A stretch of 64,000 nt of DNA from Psychrobacter urativorans (GTDB taxonomy: Bacteria > Pseudomonadota > Gammaproteobacteria > Pseudomonadales > Moraxellaceae): the NCBI RefSeq assembly GCF_904846695.1, contig NZ_CAJHBR010000001.1:124001-188000 (forward strand), given 5' to 3'. The notes beneath the pieces are model-generated. The model had not been told where the DNA came from. It made no database searches and saw only the letters and a list, made by a program, of their open reading frames with translations. Below, piece after piece: positions 56,278 through 64,000 of this stretch. The position numbers were made by a program, and so were the translations under genes. The first letter of the stretch is position 1; each line of letters starts with the position of its first letter.

Positions 56278-57384
56278 ATGGCATACGATAACTTATTTGA
56301 ACCAGTAAAAATGGGCAGCCAAACCCTTAAAAACCGTATTATTATGGCGCCATTGACTCGCCTGCGTTCTGTTGAACCAGGCGATGTTCCAACCGCATTA
56401 GCAGGTGAATATTATTCACAGCGTGCGGCAGGAGCAGGGCTAGTTATCGCTGAAGCAACGCAAGTCTCTTTTCAAGCTAAAGGCTATGCGGGCGCGCCAG
56501 GATTACATACCTTGGACCAGACCACCGCTTGGAAAGTCATCGTCGATGATGTACATTCTAAAGGCGGCAAAATCGTAATACAGCTTTGGCATACCGGTTT
56601 GGTTGCGCATAAGAGCGTACAGCCAGATGGCGAAGCCCCTATTTCTGCTTCGGCTGTCAAAGTTAGTGCCCGTACTTCTCTACGAGATAGTGACAATCAA
56701 GCGATTCGCGTTGACACCACTCCACCACGTCCAGCGACTGCCGAAGAGATTCAGCAAGTGATCGCTGACTTTGCTCATGCGACTAAGTGCGCGCAACAAG
56801 CAGGGTTCGATGGTGTTGAGGTTCATGGCGCTCATGGCTATCTGTTACATCAGTTTTGGGTCGAGCAAACCAACCAGCGTGATGACGAGTTCGGTGGTAG
56901 TCGTGAAAACCGTGCCCGTTTGACGTTAGCGGTTATCGATGCTTGTGTCGAGGCTTGGGATAGCGATCATATCGGTGTCCGTGTTTCTCCACAAGGCACT
57001 TTTAATAGTGTTGAAGCAGGCTATGATGAAGATGATAATATTTGGCTAATTGAGCAAATCAATAAGCGCAATCTAATGTATTTACATTTATCTGAACCTG
57101 ATTGGGCAGGCGGCACACCTTATAACGATGGTTTCCGTCAGCGCATTCGTGATGCCTTTGACAATACTATTATTGCCGCTGGTGGTTATACTGCTGAAAA
57201 AGCGGTAAGAAATGTTAGCGCCGGCTATATTGATGCCGTCGCTTTTGGCCGTGATTATATTGCTAATCCTGATTTGGCTGAACGTATTCGCCAAGATGCC
57301 CCGCTCAATAAGCAGCATCCAGATAGCTTCTATGGTGGCGGTGCTCAAGGCTATACTGACTATCCGTTCTTAGATCAAGCTTAA
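56278..57384 (+). CDS. Old Yellow Enzyme-family alkene reductase (NemA-like)
   Basis: This 368-residue FMN enzyme reduces activated alkenes, nitro compounds or N-ethylmaleimide using NADPH. The barrel starts LFEPVKMGSQTLKNRIIMAP. The substrate-binding pair His183 and His186 lies in VEVHGAHGYLLHQF, with Tyr188 as proton donor. NQRDDEFGGSRENRARL and AFGRDYIANPDLAER are canonical. AGGA lies before the ATG. Two strong terminators follow. A TetR-type repressor (NemR), often linked, is not present here. Confidence 0.92.
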   Translation: MAYDNLFEPVKMGSQTLKNRIIMAPLTRLRSVEPGDVPTALAGEYYSQRAAGAGLVIAEATQVSFQAKGYAGAPGLHTLDQTTAWKVIVDDVHSKGGKIVIQLWHTGLVAHKSVQPDGEAPISASAVKVSARTSLRDSDNQAIRVDTTPPRPATAEEIQQVIADFAHATKCAQQAGFDGVEVHGAHGYLLHQFWVEQTNQRDDEFGGSRENRARLTLAVIDACVEAWDSDHIGVRVSPQGTFNSVEAGYDEDDNIWLIEQINKRNLMYLHLSEPDWAGGTPYNDGFRQRIRDAFDNTIIAAGGYTAEKAVRNVSAGYIDAVAFGRDYIANPDLAERIRQDAPLNKQHPDSFYGGGAQGYTDYPFLDQA

Positions 57385-57439
57385 TCTGCCTTTATATTTT
57401 AGATAAAGCGTCAAACAAACTGCTTTATCTTTAATAGCT

Positions 57440-57475
57440 AAAAAGCCCCAATAACTTGATGTTGTTGGGGCTTTT
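57440..57475 (+). terminator. Rho-independent terminator of the OYE gene
   Basis: AAAAGCCCCAATAAC / GTTGTTGGGGCTTTT, a 15-bp stem with one mismatch and a 5-base loop, lies 56 bases past the stop. Confidence 0.9.
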
Positions 57476-57504
57476 CTAGTATTAGCGGTTAAAACTCTGA
57501 CAAT

Positions 57505-57542
57505 AAAAAGCAGCCTAGTTATTAATAACTAGGCTGCTTTTT
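57505..57542. terminator. perfect 38-bp palindrome, second terminator
   Basis: AAAAAGCAGCCTAGTTATT is followed immediately by its exact reverse complement. A and T tracts at the two ends let it act in both directions. It lies between the convergent OYE and yhiN-like genes. Confidence 0.88.
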
Positions 57543-57607
57543 ACCGGTATCTGTAGTTAGTTATCCAGTTAGCGCTTAGGTTTGATAGTTAAGCGGCACA
57601 GCAAGTT

Positions 57608-57647
57608 CGCTTAAACGCTTAAACGCTTAAACGCTTAAACGCTTAAG
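57608..57647. repeat. octanucleotide tandem repeat (CGCTTAAA)x4 + CGCTTAAG
   Basis: Five contiguous 8-base units run from 57608 to 57647. The last unit contains the TAA stop codon (57643-57645, minus strand) of the yhiN-like gene, so the rest of the array is its 3' untranslated region. Confidence 0.93.
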
Positions 57648-58953
57648 CTACCTCGCCGCAGACAAAACCACTAGCCCAAGCCCACTGAAAGTTGTAACCG
57701 CCAAGCCAGCCGGTAACATCAAGCACTTCACCGATAAAATATAGTCCCTGTTGATAGTTACTTTGCATAGTCTTGGAGGAGACCTCATCGGTTTTGACCC
57801 CGCCACGAGTGACCTCGGCAGTACGATAGCCTTCGGTACCTGACGGCTTGAGTTGCCAGCCATTGATCGCTGTGCCTATCGCCTCTAAACGCTCGTCTTT
57901 GATATTAGCCAGCTCAGTATCTTTTATATCTTCCCATAGACTGCTCTGTAGGGCGGTCAGTAGCTTTTTCGGCAAAGCATTGTCAGTGTGATCAGCCAAC
58001 ACCGTACGAATTAACTGTTTTGGGTGTGACTTTTTATGAGCTATCAACAAGCTGCTAATGTCTATGTCTGGCAGTAGATTAATCGCAATAGGCTCACCGA
58101 CTTGCCAATAATTTGACAGCTGCAAGATAGCAGGCCCAGAGAGGCCACGATGGGTAAATAACAATGGTAGCTTGAACGAAGTACGAGTGTTACTAGCTAC
58201 TACTGGTAAGCTAATACCTGCCAGCGCGCGTAGTAGCTCACCGGTCTTATCAGTAAAGGTAAATGGCACTAAACTGGCATCGGTAGTGATCAGCTGATGA
58301 CCGAATTGCTGCGCCAGCTCATAGCCTAAACCACTAGCGCCCATAGTAGGTATAGATAAGCCGCCAGTAGCCACTACTAGCGACTCACAGCTGTAGCTTG
58401 TCTGTACTGATGGCGCGTGCTCTGCTAGTTCTTTTTTACTGAGCTTTTTATTGGTTAATACCTCAAAGCGCACGTTAGCATTTTTTACCTTATTAGTGTT
58501 TGTTTGCAGGCTGCTATCTATAGCTTTGACTTGCTCAACTTGAGTATTCAGGCGTACTTGTACTCCCGCAGCATCACATTCATCAAGTAGCATAGTCAAG
58601 ATATCCTGCGCTGAGTCGTCACAAAACAGCTGCCCATGTTCACGCTCATGATAAGCAATTTTATGCTGCTCAACTAAGCTAATGAACTCCCAACTAGGAT
58701 AACGACTAAGGGCTGATTTACAAAAATGCTCGTTAGCACCAATGAAGTGCTCAGACTCTACAAAGTAATTGGTAAAATTACAGCGTCCACCGCCTGACAT
58801 CAGGATTTTTTTACCTGCCTTGTTAGCATGATCCACTACTAGTACACGGCGACCGCGACGACCGGCGGTGAGTGCACAGTATAACCCTGAAGCGCCAGCA
58901 CCAATAATAATGACATCGAAGTGATGCTGTGGGAGTGTATGGTTAGAGGTCAT
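57643..58953 (-). CDS. yhiN: YhiN/HI0933-family flavoprotein
   Basis: This 436-residue FAD-binding protein of the HI0933/YhiN (BaiN-like) family has IIIGAGASGLYCALTAGRRG at about 15-34 and the signature AGKKILMSGGGRCNFTN. VVATGGLSIPTMGASGLGYE, THRGLSGPAILQLSNYW, VTRGGVKTDEVSSKTMQS and the final GGYNFQWAWASGFVCG are all typical. The reaction is unknown for most members. GGATG precedes the ATG. The stop codon lies in a tandem octamer repeat. Confidence 0.9.
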   Translation of the reverse strand: MTSNHTLPQHHFDVIIIGAGASGLYCALTAGRRGRRVLVVDHANKAGKKILMSGGGRCNFTNYFVESEHFIGANEHFCKSALSRYPSWEFISLVEQHKIAYHEREHGQLFCDDSAQDILTMLLDECDAAGVQVRLNTQVEQVKAIDSSLQTNTNKVKNANVRFEVLTNKKLSKKELAEHAPSVQTSYSCESLVVATGGLSIPTMGASGLGYELAQQFGHQLITTDASLVPFTFTDKTGELLRALAGISLPVVASNTRTSFKLPLLFTHRGLSGPAILQLSNYWQVGEPIAINLLPDIDISSLLIAHKKSHPKQLIRTVLADHTDNALPKKLLTALQSSLWEDIKDTELANIKDERLEAIGTAINGWQLKPSGTEGYRTAEVTRGGVKTDEVSSKTMQSNYQQGLYFIGEVLDVTGWLGGYNFQWAWASGFVCGEVA

Positions 58954-59358
58954 TGAACATCCAATTAAAAAACGATTATAGTAAAAAACTTAACCTCAGA
59001 ATAAGCATAAGACCGTAGCGCCTTTGATTACTTGCTAATAGGTAAGTGTACAGATATGCAGGGATTGTTCTTCATTAACGGTTGATGGCTTGCATCGCTA
59101 GGGCTTATTTGTCAAACTAGAACTAAGGTATCCTACATTATGGAAGTGGATACCGCACCGCCTGTCGCTATTCTACTAACGCCATTACTATAGAGTTCAT
59201 AATAGTGATGGATCGCTATCACTAGTACTAGTTTATAAATAGAGTTGGTGTTTTTTACGACTGACTAATTCGACTATTATAACAAATAGCAACTACTATT
59301 AAGACGCTATTCTCAGGCATCGTTATACCAGTAATAATAATTAAAAAGGAGTAGGATC
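58954..59358. other. divergent gap upstream of acs
   Basis: These 405 bases contain no supported ORF. AAAAAGGAG at 59343-59351 is the acs ribosome binding site. The acs promoter, often activator-dependent, should lie here, but no clear site was recognised. Confidence 0.45.
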
Positions 59359-61329
59359 ATGGCCCAGAAATTATTTCCCATTAGTGCCGAATTTATGGCG
59401 GCTGCCAATACTAGTGCCGAGCAATACGCAAAGGATTATCAGCGCTCTATTGCCTCACATGAAGCTACCGATGCTTTTTGGGCTGAGCGTGCTGAAGCTA
59501 TCGATTGGATCAAAAAACCGACTATTATTAGTAACGTAAACTACGATTTAGACGACTTTCGTATTAAATGGTTCGAAGATGGTGAGTTGAATATTTCAGT
59601 AAACTGTCTCGATCGACACCTAGAGACTAACCCTTATAAGCCCGCTATCATTTGGGAAGGTGACCACCCTTCGCTTAACAAGATTATCTCTTTTAAAGAG
59701 CTGCATAGTGAAGTCTGCCGCTTAGGTAATGCTATGCGTAAGCTGGGTATTCAAAAAGGCGATCGCGTCACTTTATATATGCCGATGATACCTGAAGCTA
59801 TGATCGGCATGCTGGCTTGTGCTCGTATCGGTGCTGTACATTCGGTAGTATTCGGCGGCTTCTCCGCTGACAGTCTTGGCAACCGGATTATAGATAGTCA
59901 GTCCAAGCTAGTGATCACCGCAGATGAGGGCCTGCGTGGTAACAAGCGTAGCCCACTGAAAGTCAATGTCGATCATGCGTTAGATATGGAAGGCACGGAA
60001 TGCGTCGAGAAGGTCATCGTGGTCTATCGTACTGGCAACTCAATTCCGATGAGCGGTCGTCGTGATGTCTGGTATCACACTCTAGTTGAGGCTGAGCAAG
60101 AGTACTGCGAACCTGAGGTGATGAATGCCGAAGATCCGCTGTTTTTATTGTACACTTCAGGCTCAACCGGCAAGCCTAAAGGGGTGGTGCATACTACTGG
60201 CGGCTATATCACTTATGCGCTGTCGACCTTTCGTGATGTGTTCGATATAAAAGAAGATGACATTTACTGGTGTACCGCCGATGTTGGCTGGGTCACTGGT
60301 CATACTTATGCCACTTATGCTCCGCTTGCCAATGGCACCACGACGCTGATGTTCGAGGGCGTACCAGATTATCCCACATGGGCAAGAGTTGGCAATATTA
60401 TTGATAAACACAAAGTTAGTATTTTATATACAGCGCCAACAGCTATCCGCTCAATGATGAAAGAGGGCGATGCGTTTGTCACTGAATCTGATCGCTCAAG
60501 TCTGCGCTTGCTCGCCACTGTTGGTGAGCCCATCAATCCTGAAGCTTGGGACTGGTATTACAATGTGGTCGGTAATGGCAACTGCCCGGTGATTGATACT
60601 TGGTGGCAGACAGAAACGGGCGGCATATTATTAGCCCCTATTCCAGGTACAGTAGCGCTCAAGCCAGGTGCAGCAATGAATCCACTCTATGGCATCATAC
60701 CTGATGTGGTAGATAGTGACGATACTATCCTCGAAGGCCCAGCTCATGGTAATTTAGTGATTAGTAGTAGCTGGCCAGGGCAGATGCGTGGTATTTATAA
60801 CGATCATAAGCGTTTTTTAGAGACCTATTTTAGTGATTATCCGGGACATTATTTCACTGGTGATGGCGTGCAACGTGATGAAGATGAGCATTACTGGATC
60901 ACTGGTCGAGTTGATGATGTACTGAATGTATCTGGCCATAGGCTAGGTACTGCTGAGGTTGAGAGCTCAATCGATGCCCATCCCTCGATTGTGGAAGCGG
61001 CGGTAGTTGGCATGCCTCATGATATTAGAGGGGTAGGCATTGCCGCTTTTGTTATTCTAAATATAGGTGAAAAGGCTGATAATAACTTGAAGCTTGAGCT
61101 TAATCGCCATGTGCGTAACGAGATTGGTCCTATCGCTAACTTAGATGCTATCTATATCGTTGAAGCTTTGCCAAAAACTCGCTCTGGCAAAATCATGCGT
61201 CGTATTTTGCGTAATCTAGCTGCAGGTCAGTATATTGGCTTAGGAGATCTGTCTACTTTAGCGGACAGCTCAGTGATCAATCAGTTAATTGAGGTAGTAA
61301 AAGCGGAGCACAAGGCTAATAATAGCTGA
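59359..61329 (+). CDS. acs: acetyl-CoA synthetase
   Basis: This 656-residue AMP-forming synthetase activates acetate to acetyl-Co[21 protein letters not shown] (about 265-284) is the ATP loop. [19 protein letters not shown] and [10 protein letters not shown] are hallmarks of true acetyl-CoA synthetases. [20 protein letters not shown] contains the hinge. The catalytic, acetylatable Lys lies in [14 protein letters not shown] near the C-terminus. AAAAAGGAG precedes the ATG. It is monocistronic. Confidence 0.97.
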   Translation: MAQKLFPISAEFMAAANTSAEQYAKDYQRSIASHEATDAFWAERAEAIDWIKKPTIISNVNYDLDDFRIKWFEDGELNISVNCLDRHLETNPYKPAIIWEGDHPSLNKIISFKELHSEVCRLGNAMRKLGIQKGDRVTLYMPMIPEAMIGMLACARIGAVHSVVFGGFSADSLGNRIIDSQSKLVITADEGLRGNKRSPLKVNVDHALDMEGTECVEKVIVVYRTGNSIPMSGRRDVWYHTLVEAEQEYCEPEVMNAEDPLFLLYTSGSTGKPKGVVHTTGGYITYALSTFRDVFDIKEDDIYWCTADVGWVTGHTYATYAPLANGTTTLMFEGVPDYPTWARVGNIIDKHKVSILYTAPTAIRSMMKEGDAFVTESDRSSLRLLATVGEPINPEAWDWYYNVVGNGNCPVIDTWWQTETGGILLAPIPGTVALKPGAAMNPLYGIIPDVVDSDDTILEGPAHGNLVISSSWPGQMRGIYNDHKRFLETYFSDYPGHYFTGDGVQRDEDEHYWITGRVDDVLNVSGHRLGTAEVESSIDAHPSIVEAAVVGMPHDIRGVGIAAFVILNIGEKADNNLKLELNRHVRNEIGPIANLDAIYIVEALPKTRSGKIMRRILRNLAAGQYIGLGDLSTLADSSVINQLIEVVKAEHKANNS

Positions 61330-61365
61330 GCTGTTAGCGCTGGCAAGTAAGTCGGTGCTAATAGC

Positions 61366-61408
61366 TTAAGCTTGATGCTTAAGTATGATGCTTAAGCATC
61401 AAGCTTAA
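61366..61408. repeat. perfect 18-bp inverted repeat after acs
   Basis: TTAAGCTTGATGCTTAAG (61366-61383) and its exact reverse complement (61391-61408) flank the loop TATGATG. No T tract follows, and each arm is itself partly palindromic. Confidence 0.85.
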
Positions 61409-61454
61409 TTAAATCAGCCGTTTTATGTAGTCATCGAACCTTTATCATTGTTTG

Positions 61455-61490
61455 AAAAAAGCCATATCGTTAAAGACGGCATGGTTTTTT
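61455..61490 (+). terminator. weak terminator-like hairpin downstream of acs
   Basis: AAAAAAGCCAT and ATGGTTTTTT pair with one bulge around a 15-base loop, ending in six T residues. It lies about 125 bases past acs and after the 18-bp inverted repeat. Confidence 0.5.
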
Positions 61491-61659
61491 ACTATTAATG
61501 ATAGTTTTCCTATAAAACGCTATTGATAGCACTACAGTAACTCCACAGCTACCTGTCAGTAGGGTTTTTCTGCTACAACCTTTATCCATGGCTTACCCAT
61601 CTTCTCAAGCACTGGTAATTACTTTCAATCGTTGCCCTAACTAAAGGCCTACTGTCACT

Positions 61660-62910
61660 ATGACTGATCACTCTGCTAATGCTAATAACTTGTCTTCTAA
61701 TAATTTATCAACCAGCGCCGCCGCCAACACTAATAGCTCAGCAAGGATAGCTATCATCGGTGGCGGTTTAAGCGGTCTTTTTACGGCTACTTTATTAGAG
61801 CGTGCTATTGCTCAGCGCCCTGCTCAAGCACACAATGAAGCAGAAGCTAGTAATAGTGCTAATGCTCAGCATCCGCAAATCACCATCTTTGAGAAGTCTC
61901 GTAGCGTTGGTCGTCTAGCGACTCGCTATCGCACTGATAGCCTCACTAATCAGAACTGGCAGTGGGCGTTTGGTGCGCAGTTCTTCACTGCTAAGTCAGA
62001 CAGTTTCGCCCAGTTTATCGCTCCTTGGTTACAGTCAGGATCATTGCAACCTTGGTGCGCACAAGTGGTCGAGTTAACGCCAACTGATGGCAATGCTGAG
62101 CCTATTATCATTAAAAAAGAGCAGTGGGACACTACGCATGCTCGCTATATTAGCAGTCCCAAAATGACTAGTTGGGGTCGGCAGCTAGCCGATAATCTAA
62201 CTAATAGCAGCCTTAAATTCAAAACCCGTGTGGCCCCATTAAGCACAGAGCATCATCAGTCTACGGACCAGAAAACGGAGCTATTTGACGAGTTTGGCGC
62301 CAGTTTAGGTTGCTTTGATTGGGTGATCTGTACAATACCTAATGGGCAAGCTATTGAGCTGTTGGCAGATAGTGGCTGTAGTAAACAGGCGCAAATTAGC
62401 CAAGCCAAGATGCTGGCTTGCTATACCTTAATGTTAGGCTGGGATAAAGTCAGTATGCTACCGCAGACGTTGCAAAACAGCGTTGCAGCGACTACTACGC
62501 CAATATGGGACGTGGCTTATCCACAACAGTCAATACTCGCTAAAATATTTGTGGAACATCAAAAACCTAACCATAGCGAGCTATTACCTAGTGTCACTAT
62601 TCATGCTAATAACGACTGGTCAGAGGTGCACGTCAATGATGATCTTGAAATTATCCAAGCGCAATTATTAGTAGCAGCCAAGCGAGCATTAAACTGGAAT
62701 AACGATACAGCGCCAAGCCAAGTAGATTGCCATCGCTGGCGTTACGCCGCTACTGTGATCAATAAGGGCGGGGAAGGGTTAGGAGTTTTAGTCGATAACG
62801 ATCGCCACTGGATCGTCAGTGGTGATTGGTGTGGACAAGGTAATATTGAGAGTTGCTACTTGATGGCGGAACAAGTCGTTGAAGTAGTAGTCGCTGCTTT
62901 AAGCCTGTAA
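61660..62910 (+). CDS. renalase-like NAD(P)/FAD-dependent amine oxidoreductase
   Basis: A 416-residue flavoprotein with the FAD dinucleotide motif IAIIGGGLSGLFTATLLE at about 30-47, after a 28-residue Asn/Ser/Ala-rich extension. EKSRSVGRLATRYRTD and WQWAFGAQFFTAKSD match the renalase-like COG3380 group. The C-terminal DNDRHWIVSGDWCGQGNIES closes the FAD site. Bacterial renalases oxidise isomeric dihydro-NAD(P) species; activity here is inferred. The gene has a weak ribosome binding site and a start in low-complexity sequence, so the true start could be later. Confidence 0.82.
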   Translation: MTDHSANANNLSSNNLSTSAAANTNSSARIAIIGGGLSGLFTATLLERAIAQRPAQAHNEAEASNSANAQHPQITIFEKSRSVGRLATRYRTDSLTNQNWQWAFGAQFFTAKSDSFAQFIAPWLQSGSLQPWCAQVVELTPTDGNAEPIIIKKEQWDTTHARYISSPKMTSWGRQLADNLTNSSLKFKTRVAPLSTEHHQSTDQKTELFDEFGASLGCFDWVICTIPNGQAIELLADSGCSKQAQISQAKMLACYTLMLGWDKVSMLPQTLQNSVAATTTPIWDVAYPQQSILAKIFVEHQKPNHSELLPSVTIHANNDWSEVHVNDDLEIIQAQLLVAAKRALNWNNDTAPSQVDCHRWRYAATVINKGGEGLGVLVDNDRHWIVSGDWCGQGNIESCYLMAEQVVEVVVAALSL

Positions 62911-63155
62911 TTGCCTTTATTTATCTGCTATTACAAAGACCATGTATGAGCTTATGCCAGCATAACGCACCACATTCGCACGTATAAACATCACCTCAGT
63001 CAAGTGCGTGCCGTCATTAGCAAAGCAACCCTAGGCAAATCAAGCGCAAGATCATTATAGTATTGATTAAGTAGTAACTGAATATGCTGGTCAAATTGGT
63101 AGTCAATCCAATACACATGAACATAAGATTCATATCAATAAAGAAATTAGCAGAC
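62911..63155. other. 3' region after the renalase-like gene
   Basis: The first 245 bases of a 782-base gap show no ORF, tRNA or strong hairpin. The feature that follows at 63156 is an orphan terminator on the minus strand. Confidence 0.4.
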
Positions 63156-63188
63156 AAAAAAAGGCCCACAGAGGAGTAACTGTGGGCT
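63156..63188 (-). terminator. orphan Rho-independent terminator on the minus strand
   Basis: Minus-strand RNA would form a GCCCACAG / CTGTGGGC stem with loop TTACTCCT, followed by C and seven T residues. The plus strand has no T tail after the hairpin. The nearest minus-strand gene starts more than 4 kb to the left, and none is seen to the right, so no annotated gene uses this terminator. Confidence 0.75.
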
Positions 63189-63261
63189 GAGGAAAACTGG
63201 CCAAATAGCTGGATAGTTAGCTATAGAATCAGTGAGTACTACTTATTATTGTTGGTTTCTT
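63156..63261 (-). ncRNA. candidate small RNA ending at the orphan terminator
   Basis: A perfect TATAAT on the minus strand (63268-63273) would start a transcript near 63261. It would run about 105 nt to the terminator at 63156-63188. The -35 region is poor. The RNA has no convincing ORF, and its terminator loop presents ACTCCT, complementary to Shine-Dalgarno sequences, with a further CCTC just upstream. This is an inference from promoter and terminator only. Confidence 0.38.
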
Positions 63262-63692
63262 AGTAAAATTATACTTTATACAAAGTCATCAGCTTTGATG
63301 GAATTTACATGAGGTTAATCATGATAATTTCAATGTTTATAAATATTCACTTACAACTACCAGTGCACAACTGTAGCTCTGCTATTCATCTATAATAGCC
63401 GAGGTATAGCCAATTTTATAGTTCCAGTTACATGCTATTACGTTCGTACAGGTTTTAATACAATGTCTTATTTTGAAACATTTGACCTCTAGTCAAAAGA
63501 ATACTACCTAATGTCGGATAAATGTTGCTATTAAAGAATTTTAAACTACTTTTTTAGGAGTTTTTATCTGAATAAAGTGAACAGATACAACTACACATAA
63601 ATAGATGGCATGACGTCATAGATGAAAAATGCTAAGCTAGCAGCCATAATCGCATCTCCTATTATTTATTTTCTTATTAGACTGGTTCTGTC

Positions 63693-64000
63693 ATGACCAA
63701 AAGTACAGATATACCTACGCCGCAGTCACAGCCAGTACCGAACGATAAAAGCATTTTTAATCTGCCGAATAACCTGACTATTGCGCGTATTTTGATGATT
63801 CCGTTGTTCGTAGCGATCGCTTATTGGCCGCCGGCAATGGGCATCAATATGCCTGCGATAACAGATAACGTTATTGGACGAGTAGGGATGAGTGAGTTTA
63901 GCGATAGTTTGCTACGTCACTTGTTGCTGACCGGGGTGTTTATCATCGCCGCTATTACCGATTGGCTCGATGGTTATTTTGCCCGTAAGCTCAATGTGAT
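63693..64000 (+). CDS. pgsA: CDP-diacylglycerol-glycerol-3-phosphate 3-phosphatidyltransferase, N-terminal part
   Basis: An ATG at 63693 opens a frame that runs off the window after 102 residues. It encodes IFNLPNNLTIARILMIPLFV, typical of PgsA, and the start of the CDP-alcohol phosphotransferase motif, DWLDGYFARKLN (residues 90-101). PgsA makes phosphatidylglycerol phosphate in the inner membrane. A polar N-terminal extension of about 20 residues and a roughly 25-residue insert (PPAMGINMPAITDNVIGRVG region) after the first helix are longer than in E. coli PgsA. Confidence 0.88.
   Translation, partial: MTKSTDIPTPQSQPVPNDKSIFNLPNNLTIARILMIPLFVAIAYWPPAMGINMPAITDNVIGRVGMSEFSDSLLRHLLLTGVFIIAAITDWLDGYFARKLNV

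Noticed and set aside
57608..57647. Octamer array considered as a CRISPR-like array
   Set aside because: Units are contiguous with no spacers and only 8 bases long; this is a simple tandem repeat.

Overview
The window looks like a chromosomal segment of a Psychrobacter-like gammaproteobacterium (family Moraxellaceae). The basis is moderately AT-rich DNA, the gammaproteobacterial order lolB - ispE - tRNA-Gln - prs - rplY(ctc) - pth with hemA diverging upstream, a short AccA without the long N-terminal extension, and a MesX-like (DUF1852) gene at the left edge. This assignment is an inference from protein sequence and gene order; no database was searched. Most of the window is ordinary housekeeping chromosome. 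No CRISPR array, intact insertion sequence or prophage structural gene was seen.

Region by region: 1-6 kb has a truncated MesX-like gene, a 3-methyladenine glycosylase, a small NIF3/YqfO-like protein, three related exported PepSY-like proteins, a ZIP metal transporter and a CsbD stress protein. 6-12 kb has a lone molybdopterin oxidoreductase, DadA, YgfZ, YjdM and a small unknown protein. 12-24 kb carries housekeeping genes (hemL, ppx, accA, tilS, proC, yggT, thiD, tRNA-Ser, tRNA-Arg, an RDD membrane protein, panD). 24-34 kb is the conserved pth-rplY-prs-(tRNA-Gln x2)-lipoprotein-ispE-lolB-TPR block read leftward, with hemA read rightward. 34-45 kb is metabolic: a class V aminotransferase, a YeeE/YedE transporter pair, an acyl-CoA synthetase diverging from a 2,4-dienoyl-CoA reductase, an SDR, a phospholipase-D-family protein, glyoxalase I and lipoate-protein ligase.

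46-56 kb is the most accessory-looking part. A REP-like inverted repeat precedes a two-gene module made of a RhuM/KilA-N-like putative DNA-binding protein and a Doc-type Fic toxin. It is followed by a cholesterol-oxidase-like GMC enzyme, a divergent trpR/orphan trpB pair with a recognisable trp operator, and a secreted alpha/beta hydrolase sandwiched between two paralogous lipoproteins. 56-64 kb has an Old Yellow Enzyme, a YhiN-like flavoprotein, acs, a renalase-like oxidoreductase, an orphan minus-strand terminator that probably ends an undescribed small RNA, and the 5' part of pgsA.

The best candidates for undescribed biology are: the large DNA-binding protein/Doc operon, which has a perfect 15-bp inverted repeat inside its first gene; the TrpR-controlled stand-alone TrpB, which may serve indole salvage; the lipoprotein-hydrolase-lipoprotein cluster; the three PepSY-like genes, one of which combines the domains of the other two; and the candidate small RNA whose terminator loop carries an anti-Shine-Dalgarno sequence.
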